DNA from: DASSKA01 sp963839365
GTDB lineage: Bacteria; Actinomycetota; Actinomycetes; Propionibacteriales; Nocardioidaceae
NCBI GenBank assembly: GCA_963839365.1
Contig: CAWIUT010000001.1
Span: 1,488,001-1,552,000, forward strand
Reading direction: 5' to 3'
Length of the DNA: 64,000 nucleotides
Positions 15,675 to 23,979 of the stretch are shown here, piece by piece (position 1 is the first letter of the stretch; every line of letters begins with the position of its first letter). The translations under genes were made by a program, and so were the position numbers. The notes under the pieces are model-generated. The model made no database searches. It saw only the letters and a program-made list of their open reading frames with translations, and was not told the DNA's origin.

Positions 15675-16439
15675 GTGACGTGCTCGCCGCTTGAGCAGAG
15701 CCGTCGGGATCCGGTCTTCGTGAGCCACCCGGCCCCAACGGTCCTGCTCGATCCCGACCTGGTGATCCGGGCCGCGACGCAGAGCTACTACCGCGTGACC
15801 CGCCGCTCGGAAGAGGAGCTGCTGGCCGTGCAGCTGTTCGAGGCGTTCCCGGAGAGCTCGGACACCGCAAGGCTGGGTGCACGTCAGGAGCTCGCCGACA
15901 GCCTGGGCCGGGTGCTGCGCACCAACCGTCCGCACCAGCTCGGGTCACTGCGCTACGACATCTCCGACCCGGCTCGCCCCGGCCGGTTCCTCGAGCGGCG
16001 CTGGGCGGTGGTGAGCACGCCGATCCCCGCCGGGGGCAGGGTGGCCGGCGTGATGGTCCGCATCGAGGACCTCAGTCGGGTCGACCAGCGGCTGGTGGTC
16101 GCGCTGCGCTGCTACCAGGAGGCGTTGGAAGCCAGCGACGAGGCGGTCGGCAACGGCCTGGAGCGGTCGGAGGCCGTCGCCGCGTTCGCCGCGATGGTGG
16201 AGAGCAACGCCACGCTGGCCGAGGAGGTGGCGCACCTGCGCACGGCGCTGCGCAACCGTCCGATCATCGAGCAGGCCAAGGGCATCGTGATGGCCGACCT
16301 GCACTGCTCCGGTGAGGAGGCCTTCGGCGTGATCAGGCGGATGTCCATGAACCACAACGTCCGCGTGGCCGACGTGGCCGCGGCGATGGTGTACCAGACC
16401 GAGAGCCGGCCCAGTAGGCGGACCGCGAGCCCCGGATGA
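15675..16439 (+). CDS. Second PAS-ANTAR RNA-binding antiterminator
   Basis: A 254-residue protein. The N-terminal PAS-like sensor (HPAPTVLLDPDLVIRAATQSYYRVT, about residues 18-45) is followed by a PAS core (RRWAVVSTPIPAGGRVAGVMVRIEDLS), a short coiled linker, and a C-terminal ANTAR domain (RNRPIIEQAKGIVMADLHCSGEEAF, then IRRMSMNHNVRVADVAAAMVYQ). Domain order matches the upstream PAS-ANTAR gene, but the two sequences are clearly diverged. The annotated GTG start is 15675; GTG 15720 (VSHPAP) is an alternative. It should act on nascent RNA in response to a small-molecule or redox cue. Confidence 0.87.
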   Translation: MTCSPLEQSRRDPVFVSHPAPTVLLDPDLVIRAATQSYYRVTRRSEEELLAVQLFEAFPESSDTARLGARQELADSLGRVLRTNRPHQLGSLRYDISDPARPGRFLERRWAVVSTPIPAGGRVAGVMVRIEDLSRVDQRLVVALRCYQEALEASDEAVGNGLERSEAVAAFAAMVESNATLAEEVAHLRTALRNRPIIEQAKGIVMADLHCSGEEAFGVIRRMSMNHNVRVADVAAAMVYQTESRPSRRTASPG

Positions 16440-16583
16440 GGGGGCGGGGCGGCGGCGCGGGCCGGTCGACGGACTAGTCGCCCGGTTGCCGCCGCACCCG
16501 CGCCGCGGGGTCCGGATGTGTCATGGACTCTGATCCCGCAGCCGGGGGACAGTGGCGCCGTACCCGATCAGGGAGGGGCTGTC

Positions 16584-17846
16584 ATGCCCACACCACTGCC
16601 ATCAGGTCCAGCACTCCGGCGACGGCTGAAGTCGTCCGGCCGCAGACGTCCTAGAGCCCTGGCCTCGGCACTGGTGTCGCTCGGGTCGGTCGCCGCGCTG
16701 GTCGCCGCGACGCTCGTCCTCACCGCCCCGACCGCCGACTCGGCGGCGCCGGCCGCGCACAGCCACAAGACCTTCTCGGTGCTGGTCGGCCACGACATCG
16801 CCGCGGGCAGCCGGCACCACCCTGCCGACTACATGAACTTCCTGCCGCGGTCCATCTCGGTGCACCGCGGTGACGACCTTGCCTTCACCGGGGACTTCCA
16901 CACCGCCACCGCGCTGCCGGTCGGGGTGAGGAGCGCCTCGGCGTGGATCGGCGAGAACGCCCGGCGGCTGGGCCAGAAGTACTTCTTCCTGGCCAAGGAC
17001 GATGAGCCGGGCCGGCTCATCTTCAACCCGAACGTGCTCTACCCGAGCTGCAACGTCGCCAAGGGCGCCCGGGGGTGCGCGGTCGACGGGCGACACGTGG
17101 TGACCAGCGGCGGGCTGGGCCTGGTCGCGCCGCGGACGGTCACCTTCGCCGTCAACGTGCCGGCGGGCAAGTCCTTCTGGGTGATCTGCCTGATCCACCC
17201 GCAGATGAGGCTCCGTGTGCACGTGGTGCCCAGGAGCCAGGCGGTACAGACCCAGGCCCAGATCAATGCCGCGGCCAAGAGGCTGGTCGGTCTGCAGACC
17301 GCCCGCGCCACTGCGCTGTGGAAGCGGCTGCAGCACCAGCACAGCCACGCGGGACCGTCCGGCAAGCGGGTGGTCGACGCCTACGCCGGGTACGACGCAC
17401 GCGGCCTGGAGCTGTTCGGGATGTTCCCGCGGGTCATCCGGATCGACCACGGACAGCGCGTGATGTGGCACTTCGACAAGCTGCTCTACGAGCCGCACAG
17501 CGTGGTGTTCCCTGCGCACCTGGCGCAGGTGATCTCGACCGGGCCGCCCCCGCAGTGCGAGAAGAGCAGCGGGAGCGGTGATCTTCCTGCGAACAAGGAC
17601 TTCACCTGCCCGAAGGGCTCCCACCCGCCGGTCGAGATCGAGCTCGACCCGCGGCTGCTCCAAGGCAGCGGGTCCCACGTCGTGACAAGCAAGGACCGGG
17701 TGCACAACTCCGGTGCGCGCGGCGGCTTCGACGTCGGCAGCTCCAAGCCGTACGTGCTCCGCTTCCCGGTGGCGACCAAGCATGGCTTCCGCTACGCGTG
17801 CGGCGTGCACGGCCTGATGATGACGGGCCTGGTGGCGGTGCACTGA
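16584..17846 (+). CDS. Exported double-cupredoxin (plastocyanin-like) protein
   Basis: A 420-residue protein with a long basic N-terminus and a hydrophobic signal segment at about residues 26-48 (ASALVSLGSVAALVAATLVLTA). Two copper-protein modules follow. Module 1 has FTGDFHTATALPVG and ends FWVICLIHPQMRLRV. Module 2 has LLYEPHSVVFPAHL and ends YACGVHGLMMTGLV. Each supplies the type-1 copper pattern of an early His and a late C-x(2-3)-H-x(2-4)-M loop. Start ATG 16584 follows GGGAGGGG at 5 nt spacing. It is probably an extracytoplasmic electron carrier or copper-binding protein. A perfect terminator hairpin follows. Confidence 0.8.
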   Translation: MPTPLPSGPALRRRLKSSGRRRPRALASALVSLGSVAALVAATLVLTAPTADSAAPAAHSHKTFSVLVGHDIAAGSRHHPADYMNFLPRSISVHRGDDLAFTGDFHTATALPVGVRSASAWIGENARRLGQKYFFLAKDDEPGRLIFNPNVLYPSCNVAKGARGCAVDGRHVVTSGGLGLVAPRTVTFAVNVPAGKSFWVICLIHPQMRLRVHVVPRSQAVQTQAQINAAAKRLVGLQTARATALWKRLQHQHSHAGPSGKRVVDAYAGYDARGLELFGMFPRVIRIDHGQRVMWHFDKLLYEPHSVVFPAHLAQVISTGPPPQCEKSSGSGDLPANKDFTCPKGSHPPVEIELDPRLLQGSGSHVVTSKDRVHNSGARGGFDVGSSKPYVLRFPVATKHGFRYACGVHGLMMTGLVAVH

Positions 17847-17870
17847 GTCCACTGGGGCCCACCCGCCGAT

Positions 17871-17907
17871 CCACCACGGGCCCCCGCGCCAGCGGGGCCC
17901 GTGGTGG
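17871..17907. terminator. Strong bidirectional terminator hairpin
   Basis: CCACCACGGGCCCC (17871-17884) pairs perfectly with GGGGCCCGTGGTGG (17894-17907) around a 9-nt loop. It sits between the convergent cupredoxin and GNAT genes and should end both transcripts. There is no T-run, which is usual in this GC range. Confidence 0.85.
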
Positions 17908-17917
17908 CGGTTCGGGC

Positions 17918-18697
17918 TCAGGGTTGCTCCGGCACTGGCTTCACCCGGTAGTGGTAGGCAGCCAGCTCGGTGAACCCAACGTCGTCGTACAGGCGGCGCG
18001 CGCCGAGGTTGCCCCGCTCGACCTGCAGGTAGAGCCTCGGCGCGCCCTGCTCGGTGGCCCAGCGCGCGATCGCGGCCAGTACCAGCCGGGCCACTCCGCG
18101 TCGGCGTGCCTGTCCGGCCGTGGCCATCTGGCAGACGCCGGTCCAGCCGTCGTCTGCGACCGCACGCCCGACGCCGACCGGTTGCCCGCCCGCGAGCACG
18201 GTGACACAGGCCTGCGGGCGCTGGCCGTGCAGCAGCCGGGCCTCGTGCGTGACCTCCACGTCGCGGGAGCCGGTCGCTTCCACCCGAAATCGCCACCAGC
18301 CGACCAGAACGCCCAGTACGGCGAGCCAGTCGCTGGTCGGCGCGCCGTGGACACGTACGTCGACACCGGCGGGGTGCGCGGTGAGCGGTGCCACGGACGT
18401 CGTGCACAGCGAGATCGGGGACTCCCAGCGGTAGCCGCGCTCGGCGAGCAGCGTGTCGAGCCGGGGCGGGCAGTCGCGGCAGACCTGGAAGCGGGGTGCC
18501 GCGCCGTGCCGCGCGTAGAACCGTTCCGCCGCCTCGACACGCCGGGCCGGCTGGTCCGAGACGCCGTGCGCCAGGGCGGCGCCGGCCCACCAGGTGCCGT
18601 CGTCGGTGTGGCGGAACCACCAGCCGGTGCTGCGGTCCTCCACGGCTGTCGGGGTGGCGCGCGCCGCCCTCTCCAGCAGCTCGCCGACCAGGCCCAC
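17918..18697 (-). CDS. GNAT-family N-acetyltransferase
   Basis: A 259-residue protein whose C-terminal half is a complete GNAT domain: VTVLAGGQPVGVGRAVADDGWTGVCQMAT (beta 2-4), the acetyl-CoA loop QARRRGVARLVLAAIARWA (motif A, R/Q-x-x-G-x-A type), and LYLQVERGNLGARRLYDDVGFTE (motif B). The N-terminal half looks like a second, degenerate acetyltransferase unit, as in tandem GNAT proteins. It may acetylate an amine or a protein N-terminus; the substrate is unknown. The start is GTG 18695-18697. Confidence 0.85.
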   Translation of the reverse strand: MGLVGELLERAARATPTAVEDRSTGWWFRHTDDGTWWAGAALAHGVSDQPARRVEAAERFYARHGAAPRFQVCRDCPPRLDTLLAERGYRWESPISLCTTSVAPLTAHPAGVDVRVHGAPTSDWLAVLGVLVGWWRFRVEATGSRDVEVTHEARLLHGQRPQACVTVLAGGQPVGVGRAVADDGWTGVCQMATAGQARRRGVARLVLAAIARWATEQGAPRLYLQVERGNLGARRLYDDVGFTELAAYHYRVKPVPEQP

Positions 18698-18948
18698 GCC
18701 CCGATGATGGCACGTCGTCGCCGGCGCGAGGCGGCCGTCACCGCTGCTGCTGGTGCGCAGCAGCGCGGCACCGAACGTGGGTCCCCAGCCGTCACCGTTC
18801 CCTGGTGGCCGGTCCCCGCGTGCCCCAGGGTTTGACTCAACACACGCGCGGGACCGGCCACTCCGGTGCGGAACCGAACCTCCGGGGCGTGCCGGGACAC
18901 ACCAACCGGCCTCCTGGAGAGTCCGACAACCCCCGAGGAGAGAACCCT

Positions 18949-19041
18949 ATGAGCGGCGCGCCGGGGGCCTCAGAGCCGTTGGCACTGACCATATGGGCCG
19001 TTGGTCCCCTTCCGGCGGTAGGTCCAGGCGGACGGAGTTGA
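18949..19041 (+). CDS. Possible 30-residue peptide
   Basis: A short frame MSGAPGASEPLALTIWAVGP... ends at TGA 19039-19041 and has a convincing Shine-Dalgarno (GAGGAGAGA, about 18934-18942) spaced 6-7 nt from the ATG. A TTGACT hexamer at 18832-18837 could be its -35. It could be a small protein or a leader peptide, but nothing downstream on the same strand would be controlled; the next gene, DUF4193, is convergent. Only conservation would show whether it is real. Confidence 0.25.
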   Translation: MSGAPGASEPLALTIWAVGPLPAVGPGGRS

Positions 19042-19048
19042 AGGGGGT

Positions 19049-19342
19049 TCAGGCGCAGTCCACGCACAGGAGCCTGGCCGGGTCACGCAGCTGCGTGCGG
19101 TGCCGGACCAGGTAGCAGCCGGTGCAGGTGAACTCGTTGGACTGCTGCGGCTTCACCTCGATCACCAGGTGAAGGTCGGACAGGTCGGCGCCGGGCAGCT
19201 CGAACTCGTCGGTCTCGGTGTCTCCGAGGCCCGGGGTGGCCCGGTTCGCGGTGGCCCGCGCCTGGGCGCTGGTGATCTCCTCGATGGGCTCGGTCTCGGA
19301 CCCGTCGTCCTGGGTCCGCGGCGCGTCGTAGTCGACCGGCAT
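19049..19342 (-). CDS. DUF4193 zinc-ribbon protein
   Basis: A 97-residue acidic protein that starts MPVDYDAPRTQDDGSETEPI and ends with a four-cysteine zinc-ribbon-like segment: CTGC at about residues 74-77 and CVDC at 93-96, separated by LVRHRTQL. This is the DUF4193 pattern, conserved through actinobacteria and of unknown function. Start ATG 19342 follows AAGGGGGAGG. Its 3' end nearly meets the small peptide frame on the other strand. Confidence 0.82.
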   Translation of the reverse strand: MPVDYDAPRTQDDGSETEPIEEITSAQARATANRATPGLGDTETDEFELPGADLSDLHLVIEVKPQQSNEFTCTGCYLVRHRTQLRDPARLLCVDCA

Positions 19343-19452
19343 CGGCCTCCCCCTTCTGGTCCCTCTTGCACCTTGTCTGGCTCTGCGTCCCCACGGGCGG
19401 TGGTGCTGGTCCGTCACGCGTCATCGGGACATGCCCAGAAGCGTGGCGGCGG

Positions 19453-20498
19453 TCACGAACACCGACAGAGGGGCGCAGGGAGGGAAGTTCCAGGACCAAA
19501 GTCCTCAACTGTGTCGGGCTCGGCGTGGTGCTTCAGTTCCCGGAGTGATGCAGTGCCGATGAGTGCGACAAGGTAGGTGTCGTGGGCCTGCTCGAACCTG
19601 GTTTCCGTGGTGTGGGCGATGACGGCCGAGGCGAGCAGGCCTGAGGCGGCCAGGGTGAGGATGGCGTTGCTGAGGCTGCGGCGTGGCGCGGGAGCCGGAC
19701 GGGTGAGGGCAAGCGCGCGCTCGGTCACGGCGTGTTCCGCTGACGGCAACGCGAACCGGGGCGGGCGGTTGGCGGACTGCTGGCTCGCCCTGCGAGCGAG
19801 AGCGGCCTTGGCGAGTGCTCGTGCGGTCAGAAGGCGGTCGTTGACCTCGAGGGCAGCGTCCTCGTCAGCCCAGCGTTCGACCAGGAGGCGCACTTGTCGG
19901 GCGGCCGGGATGAGGAACGGGTTCGCAGCCGCATCCAGGCCGGCCGCCTGGATGTAGAGCTGATGGTGGTTGGTGAGGTGCGCCTGTTCGTGGGCGATGA
20001 GTGCTCGCCGTTCGGCCGGGGACAGGACCTTGAGCACGCTGGGCGTGACAACGATCTTGCCGCGCTGCCGGGCAGCGCGAAGGCGTCCGGTGCGGGGTCG
20101 TGCAGCAGCACGAGCCCGCCTGCGAGGTCGGGAAGCCGCCTTGCGGTGGCCAGGGCAGCGGCCAGGTCCGTGGCCGTGCGGACCGATCTGCTCAGCGATG
20201 CGATGAGCAGGGAGACGACGACCGCGCCCAAGAGGAGACCGCCGAGGGGTGGGGGAGCTCCGTCCCACCCGAGAGTGCCGGCAGACCACTGACCTATGGC
20301 GGCCACTACGGGGATGCGGGCGAGGGCGTTGGAGGCGACCACTGACAGGCAGAACTCGGCAGCCAGCGCAGTGAGGAAGGCGGTGGACGAGAGCGCCTTC
20401 ACCGCTGTTGCCGGCGGGAGCCGTCGTCCAGCCCAGGGGCCGGCCACGCCGAGCAGGGCGCTGGCCATCAGGGGCACGCCGGCCAGGACCAGGAGCAT
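19453..20498 (-). pseudogene. M56-family (BlaR1-like) membrane metallopeptidase, frameshifted
   Basis: The N-terminal part (MLLVLAGVPLMASALLGVAG onward) has several membrane helices and runs in one frame to DPAPDAFALPG. The rest runs in another frame from RGKIVVTPSVLKVLSPAERR and contains the zinc motif IAHEQAHLTNHH and a final membrane helix. The switch lies at about 20066-20072, where a single base appears missing, so the gene is broken or misread. Intact relatives pair with a BlaI-type repressor, sense a signal, cleave it and derepress an operon. Here only a stump of blaI remains upstream, and its TGA overlaps the M56 start region. Confidence 0.75.
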
Positions 20499-20500
20499 GC

Positions 20501-20590
20501 TCAACCGCCCCGGTGACGGTTCTCGTCAGCGAGCAGACGCAGCAGCACCTGCTCATCCTCGGCGCTCAGGTCCGAGACGAACCGCGCCAG
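20501..20590 (-). pseudogene. 3' stump of a BlaI/MecI-type repressor gene
   Basis: The last 29 codons read LARFVSDLSAEDEQVLLRLL..., the typical C-terminal helix of BlaI-family repressors (F-x-x-x-LS-x-x-x-x-x-L-x-x-LL). It sits immediately upstream of an M56 peptidase, the standard partner. The rest of the roughly 120-codon gene is missing: upstream of about 20,600 the sequence no longer matches and its composition changes. The stump therefore marks the left edge of the inserted foreign DNA. Confidence 0.6.
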
Positions 20591-20605
20591 GGTGCTGGCA
20601 CAGGC

Positions 20606-20698
20606 GCTGAGACGTGGGCAGCGGACCTGGTTCGGCGATATGAACTTGACGTTCAGGCGTCACGGCGTCGTGAGGACGAGCAGCAGATCAACCGCTGA
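20606..20698 (+). pseudogene. 3' fragment of an unidentified gene at the island edge
   Basis: A 30-codon tail reading AETWAADLVRRYELDVQASR...EQQINR then TGA. It has the look of a charged helical C-terminus and runs opposite to the blaI stump. It has no start of its own. A double-hairpin repeat begins 15 nt after its stop codon. I do not recognise the parent family. Confidence 0.3.
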
Positions 20699-20712
20699 CC
20701 GTCTGGTTCACG

Positions 20713-20769
20713 GCCGAGGACGGCGCGAAGCGCCGCTCGCAGGTCGAGCGCCGGCGGAGCCGGCGCCTT
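20713..20769 (+). repeat. Dispersed double-hairpin repeat, copy A
   Basis: This 57-bp unit contains two hairpins, GGCGC-gaa-GCGCC and GCGCCGGC-gga-GCCGGCGC. A second copy at 37138-37194 is identical at 51 of 57 positions, including both stems. Both copies start within 15 nt after a stop codon on the same strand and are followed by a short AT-rich stretch containing TACAG. It may be a terminator, or a REP-like or otherwise mobile element; the sequence alone does not decide. Confidence 0.7.
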
Positions 20770-20877
20770 TACTCTATACAGACAAATTCCGCAGATCGGC
20801 ACAGCCACAGGAGATCGCATCCGCACTCGAGCCTGCAGGCGTAGACCAAGAACCAGCGCCTGTGTATCCGCTGTTGG
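20770..20877. other. AT-richer spacer, no gene seen
   Basis: These 108 bases follow the double-hairpin repeat and precede the 3' end of the GntR gene. I see no coding potential, but composition here is clearly lower in GC than in the chromosome to the left. Confidence 0.4.
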
Positions 20878-21597
20878 CTACATCCGGCCGATATGTCTGC
20901 GAATTAGGGCCTCGGCATCCTCAGCGTCGCCAGCGACCAGCTGATCTATGAGAACGAAATGCTCACGAGAATTTTGTGCCAACTCGTCCGTGCTGGACCA
21001 CTCTCGTAGAAGGGCGAGCCGCGACCTGTTTCGTAGATCTCCTACGATGTCGACCAGAAAATGGTTTCCAGACAACCCGAGCAGCTCAAGATGAAATTCA
21101 CGATCTAACTCCACGTATTCAACTACGTCCCGCGAATGCGCTAGATGATCGATGCGCACTGCCAACGGCCTGAGCGCTTCAAGGTCCTCGCGCCGGGCGT
21201 TCCTGGCTAGCTTTCCTACTGTGGGAACTTCCAAGAGGCGACGCAGTTCGGCCAGCGCTGTCAGGTCAGCAGCCGTAAGATGTACGACGCGAAAGCCCTT
21301 GTTTCGGACGACTTCCACCAGACCCTCTTTGGTTAGGTCAAGCATCGCTTCACGTACCGGGGTCGCGGAAACGCCAAACTGCTCAGCGAGAGCAGGGGCA
21401 GAGTAGATCGACCCAGATTGCATCTCGCCAGACATCATTGCGGCGCGTAGAGCGTTTACGACGTGGCGACGCAGGCTGTTTTGCTGTTCGAACCGGGGGA
21501 GCCTCAGAGGCTTCGCGTGGCTGGTGGGCGAAGCTGCCGGAGCGGAGACCGGTTTGGTGCCACCGCCCCGACGGCCAGACACATCTTGGACTCCCAC
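20878..21597 (-). CDS. GntR-family regulator with FCD domain (FadR subfamily)
   Basis: A 239-residue protein. The winged helix-turn-helix lies at about residues 38-105 (LRRHVVNALRAAMMSGEMQSGS, ALAEQFGVSATPVREAMLDLTKEGLVEVVRNKGFRV). The helical FCD ligand-binding domain follows, with the metal-binding Asp/His pattern (ELDREFHLELL, and the late SREHFVLIDQL and IRRHIGRM). Such proteins bind carboxylic or amino acids. It is divergent from the amino-acid ABC transporter operon and is almost certainly its regulator. The start is GTG 21595-21597. Codon use and GC are unlike the chromosome to the left. Confidence 0.9.
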   Translation of the reverse strand: MGVQDVSGRRGGGTKPVSAPAASPTSHAKPLRLPRFEQQNSLRRHVVNALRAAMMSGEMQSGSIYSAPALAEQFGVSATPVREAMLDLTKEGLVEVVRNKGFRVVHLTAADLTALAELRRLLEVPTVGKLARNARREDLEALRPLAVRIDHLAHSRDVVEYVELDREFHLELLGLSGNHFLVDIVGDLRNRSRLALLREWSSTDELAQNSREHFVLIDQLVAGDAEDAEALIRRHIGRM

Positions 21598-21711
21598 CTA
21601 GCCATCTCCGCTCTGTTCGGGTTTATGTCGCTGGTACGCGGCGTCGGCGCGGTTCAGGCTCCGTTGAGCCGGGTGGCGCGCGGCAGGGCTAGAGCATAGC
21701 AACTGTGACCG

Positions 21712-21740
21712 TTGACACGTGCTATGTGCCATTGTACTGT
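21712..21740 (+). promoter_or_regulatory. Promoter of the amino-acid transport operon
   Basis: TTGACA (21712-21717) and TACTGT (21735-21740) are separated by 17 bp, close to the ideal housekeeping promoter. The spacer contains CACGTG and other short symmetric sequence that could bind the divergent GntR regulator. About 110 nt of leader lead to the substrate-binding protein start. Confidence 0.6.
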
Positions 21741-21849
21741 CCGTTTCACCGCGGCCGTGACGTGTGCTCGACCCAGCAGACGCGAAGACGCCCGCGGGTC
21801 CATATCACAAGCGGGCGGGGCGCTTGTCCGTTCCAGGGAAGGGATTGCC

Positions 21850-22779
21850 ATGTTTGGTGGCGCCAGGACGGGCCTAGCCGTGGCCCTTGCAGCAGTGACG
21901 GCAATGTCGCTCGCCGCCTGTAGTAGTTCAAACGCTGCGGGGTCAGCGAAGACGACAAACGATGCTTCGACGACGACTGCGCATAGCAAGGCGGCGTCGC
22001 TGTTGCCGTCCTCGGTCCGTGACAGCGGGACGTTCAAGGTGGGGATGGAGATCGACTACCCACCGATGGAGTACTACAAGACTGGTACCCAAGACCCCAC
22101 GGGTGTTGATGTCGCGCTCGGAAAGGCGATCGCGAAGAAGCTAGGCCTCACCCCAGAATTCGTCAACACCAAGTGGGATGGGCTGATTCCCGCCCTCGAC
22201 ACTCACCGTTACGACGTCATCATGTCCTCGATGGGCGACTTCACTGACCGCCAAAAGCAGATCGACTTCGTTGACTACCTCAACGTTGGTGAAGGCGGAA
22301 TCGTCAAGAAAGCCAATGCGACGAAGTTTTCTACCCGTAGTTCATTGTGCGGCAAGAAGGTGAGTGCTCAGACCGGCACAGTTGCTATCAAGGCCGCAAA
22401 CGACCTGTCAGCTCAGTGTGTGTCTGATGGAAAGCCAAAAATCCAGATCAGTACATTCCCAGATGACAATAGTGGGTTGCTGGCGGTGAGGACCGGCCGC
22501 GTGGACCTCCACATCATGGATCTGCCCAGCGCAATCTATGAGCAGGAGACGGCGGGAGGTGGCAACACCTATAAGGTCGTGCTGCCCAATATAACTGGGG
22601 GAGTACCCTACGGAATCGGCGTGGCTAAGGGGCAGCCCCAGTTGGTCAAGGCCATCAGAACTGCGTTGGATGAGATCATCAATGACGGTGAGTATGCCGC
22701 CGTCTTGAAAAAGTACAACCTATCGAGTGGGGCAGTGGCGAAGGCCGCCGTCAACGGAGGAACGACCAGTTCGCAGTAA
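21850..22779 (+). CDS. Polar amino-acid ABC transporter substrate-binding lipoprotein
   Basis: A 309-residue lipoprotein precursor. The signal peptide ends in the lipobox LAAC (Cys about residue 24). A Ser/Thr/Ala linker follows, then a SBP_bac_3 fold: GTFKVGMEIDYPPMEYY, GVDVALGKAIAKKLGL, the RQKQIDFVDYLNVGEGGIV hinge segment and SAQTGTVAIK. It captures an amino acid, probably polar or small, outside the membrane. The ATG at 21850 follows GGAAGGG. The permease starts 286 bp downstream, beyond a long inverted repeat that may reduce downstream expression and leave the binding protein in excess. Confidence 0.92.
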   Translation: MFGGARTGLAVALAAVTAMSLAACSSSNAAGSAKTTNDASTTTAHSKAASLLPSSVRDSGTFKVGMEIDYPPMEYYKTGTQDPTGVDVALGKAIAKKLGLTPEFVNTKWDGLIPALDTHRYDVIMSSMGDFTDRQKQIDFVDYLNVGEGGIVKKANATKFSTRSSLCGKKVSAQTGTVAIKAANDLSAQCVSDGKPKIQISTFPDDNSGLLAVRTGRVDLHIMDLPSAIYEQETAGGGNTYKVVLPNITGGVPYGIGVAKGQPQLVKAIRTALDEIINDGEYAAVLKKYNLSSGAVAKAAVNGGTTSSQ

Positions 22780-22802
22780 GCGCTCGTGCGGCCTGTGGTG
22801 GG

Positions 22803-22857
22803 AACTCCTGGTGATGGTTACATCTGGTCCTGTCGTGGATGACCATCACCAGGAGTT
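22803..22857. repeat. Long 16-bp inverted repeat between binding protein and permease
   Basis: AACTCCTGGTGATGGT (22803-22818) is the exact complement of ACCATCACCAGGAGTT (22842-22857), with a 23-nt loop. Inside a transport operon such a hairpin can stabilise the upstream mRNA or partly terminate. The 207 bases from 22858 to the permease start contain no gene I can support. Confidence 0.6.
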
Positions 22858-23064
22858 GTGGAAGTCGACGTGAGACCAAGCCACTCAGTGGGACCCCAGC
22901 GCCTTAGCCCAGCTACCCGTCGGCTCACCGAAGAAACCGCCGTCCGACCAAATCGGACGGTGCACATAAGTGCCCTGCCAAGGAAAGACCCAGATGTCAG
23001 ACCTGACAGCAAGTGCTTCGCAGATACTCGAACACATGACCCCTCGGCATGAAGGAGGCTGACC

Positions 23065-23979
23065 GTGCCTGACGCTCCAACTGTCGGCGCAGCGCTCCCG
23101 ATGGACCCTGCTCCTGCTCGCCACCCAGGGCGGTGGGTCTCCGCGATAGTGGTCGCGGCAGCGGTACTTTTTATTCTCCACGCCTTTGCCTTCTCCCCGA
23201 ATATCAAGTGGGGCAAGGTTGGGTTCTACTTGGCCCAGGGCGTCATCCTTCGAGGTCTCGGCCTTACCATCATATTGTCCATCGTCTCTCAGTTCCTTGG
23301 TTCAGTGCTGGGGGCTTTGCTCGCGGTAATGCGCCTGTCGCCCAATCCGGTGCTTAGTTCAGTGAGTTGGGGCTACATCTGGTTCTTCCGGGGTACCCCG
23401 CTACTGCTTCAAATTATCTTTTGGTTCAACCTCGCTCTCATCTTTCCCCACATTGGTGCGATTAAGACAAATGCGGTGATCAATCCGTTGACCGCCGCGA
23501 TCCTTGCGCTCAGTCTTAACGAGGGGGCATACATGGCCGAGATCGTGCGCGCGGGGATCGTGAGCGTAGATTCCGGGCAATTGGAGGCCGGCGCGTCGAT
23601 CGGGCTCACTCGGAGCAAGACCATGGGCTTGATCGTATTGCCACAAGCGATGCGTGCCATTATCCCTCCCACGGGCAATCAATTCATCGGAATGCTGAAA
23701 AACTCTTCCCTCGTGAGCGTGATCGCGGTAAGTGAGTTGCTGACGACGGTGCAGAACATCTATTCGATGAACTACCTTGTGATCGAGCTCCTGATAGTTG
23801 CAGCCATCTGGTATCTGGCCGTAACGGCGCTGGCCACTGCCGGCCAGTTCTACGTCGAACGTTACTTCACGCAGGGAGATCGGAACCGGGCTCTAACGCC
23901 TATCCAGAAAATAACCCGATTGGTGCGACGGGGCATGCCTGGAGCGGTGGCAGACAACTACTGGATGGAACATCACTGA
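23065..23979 (+). CDS. Amino-acid ABC transporter permease (HisM/GlnP type)
   Basis: A 304-residue integral membrane protein with at least five transmembrane helices. It has the His/Glu/Gln permease signature GLGLTIILSIVSQFLGSVLGALLA and the EAA loop EAGASIGLTRSKTMGLIVLPQAMRAIIPPTGN that contacts the ATPase. Start GTG 23065 follows GAAGGAGG. The stop overlaps the ATPase start (ATGA, 23976-23980). One permease gene is present, so the channel is probably a homodimer, as in GlnHPQ. Confidence 0.92.
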   Translation: MPDAPTVGAALPMDPAPARHPGRWVSAIVVAAAVLFILHAFAFSPNIKWGKVGFYLAQGVILRGLGLTIILSIVSQFLGSVLGALLAVMRLSPNPVLSSVSWGYIWFFRGTPLLLQIIFWFNLALIFPHIGAIKTNAVINPLTAAILALSLNEGAYMAEIVRAGIVSVDSGQLEAGASIGLTRSKTMGLIVLPQAMRAIIPPTGNQFIGMLKNSSLVSVIAVSELLTTVQNIYSMNYLVIELLIVAAIWYLAVTALATAGQFYVERYFTQGDRNRALTPIQKITRLVRRGMPGAVADNYWMEHH

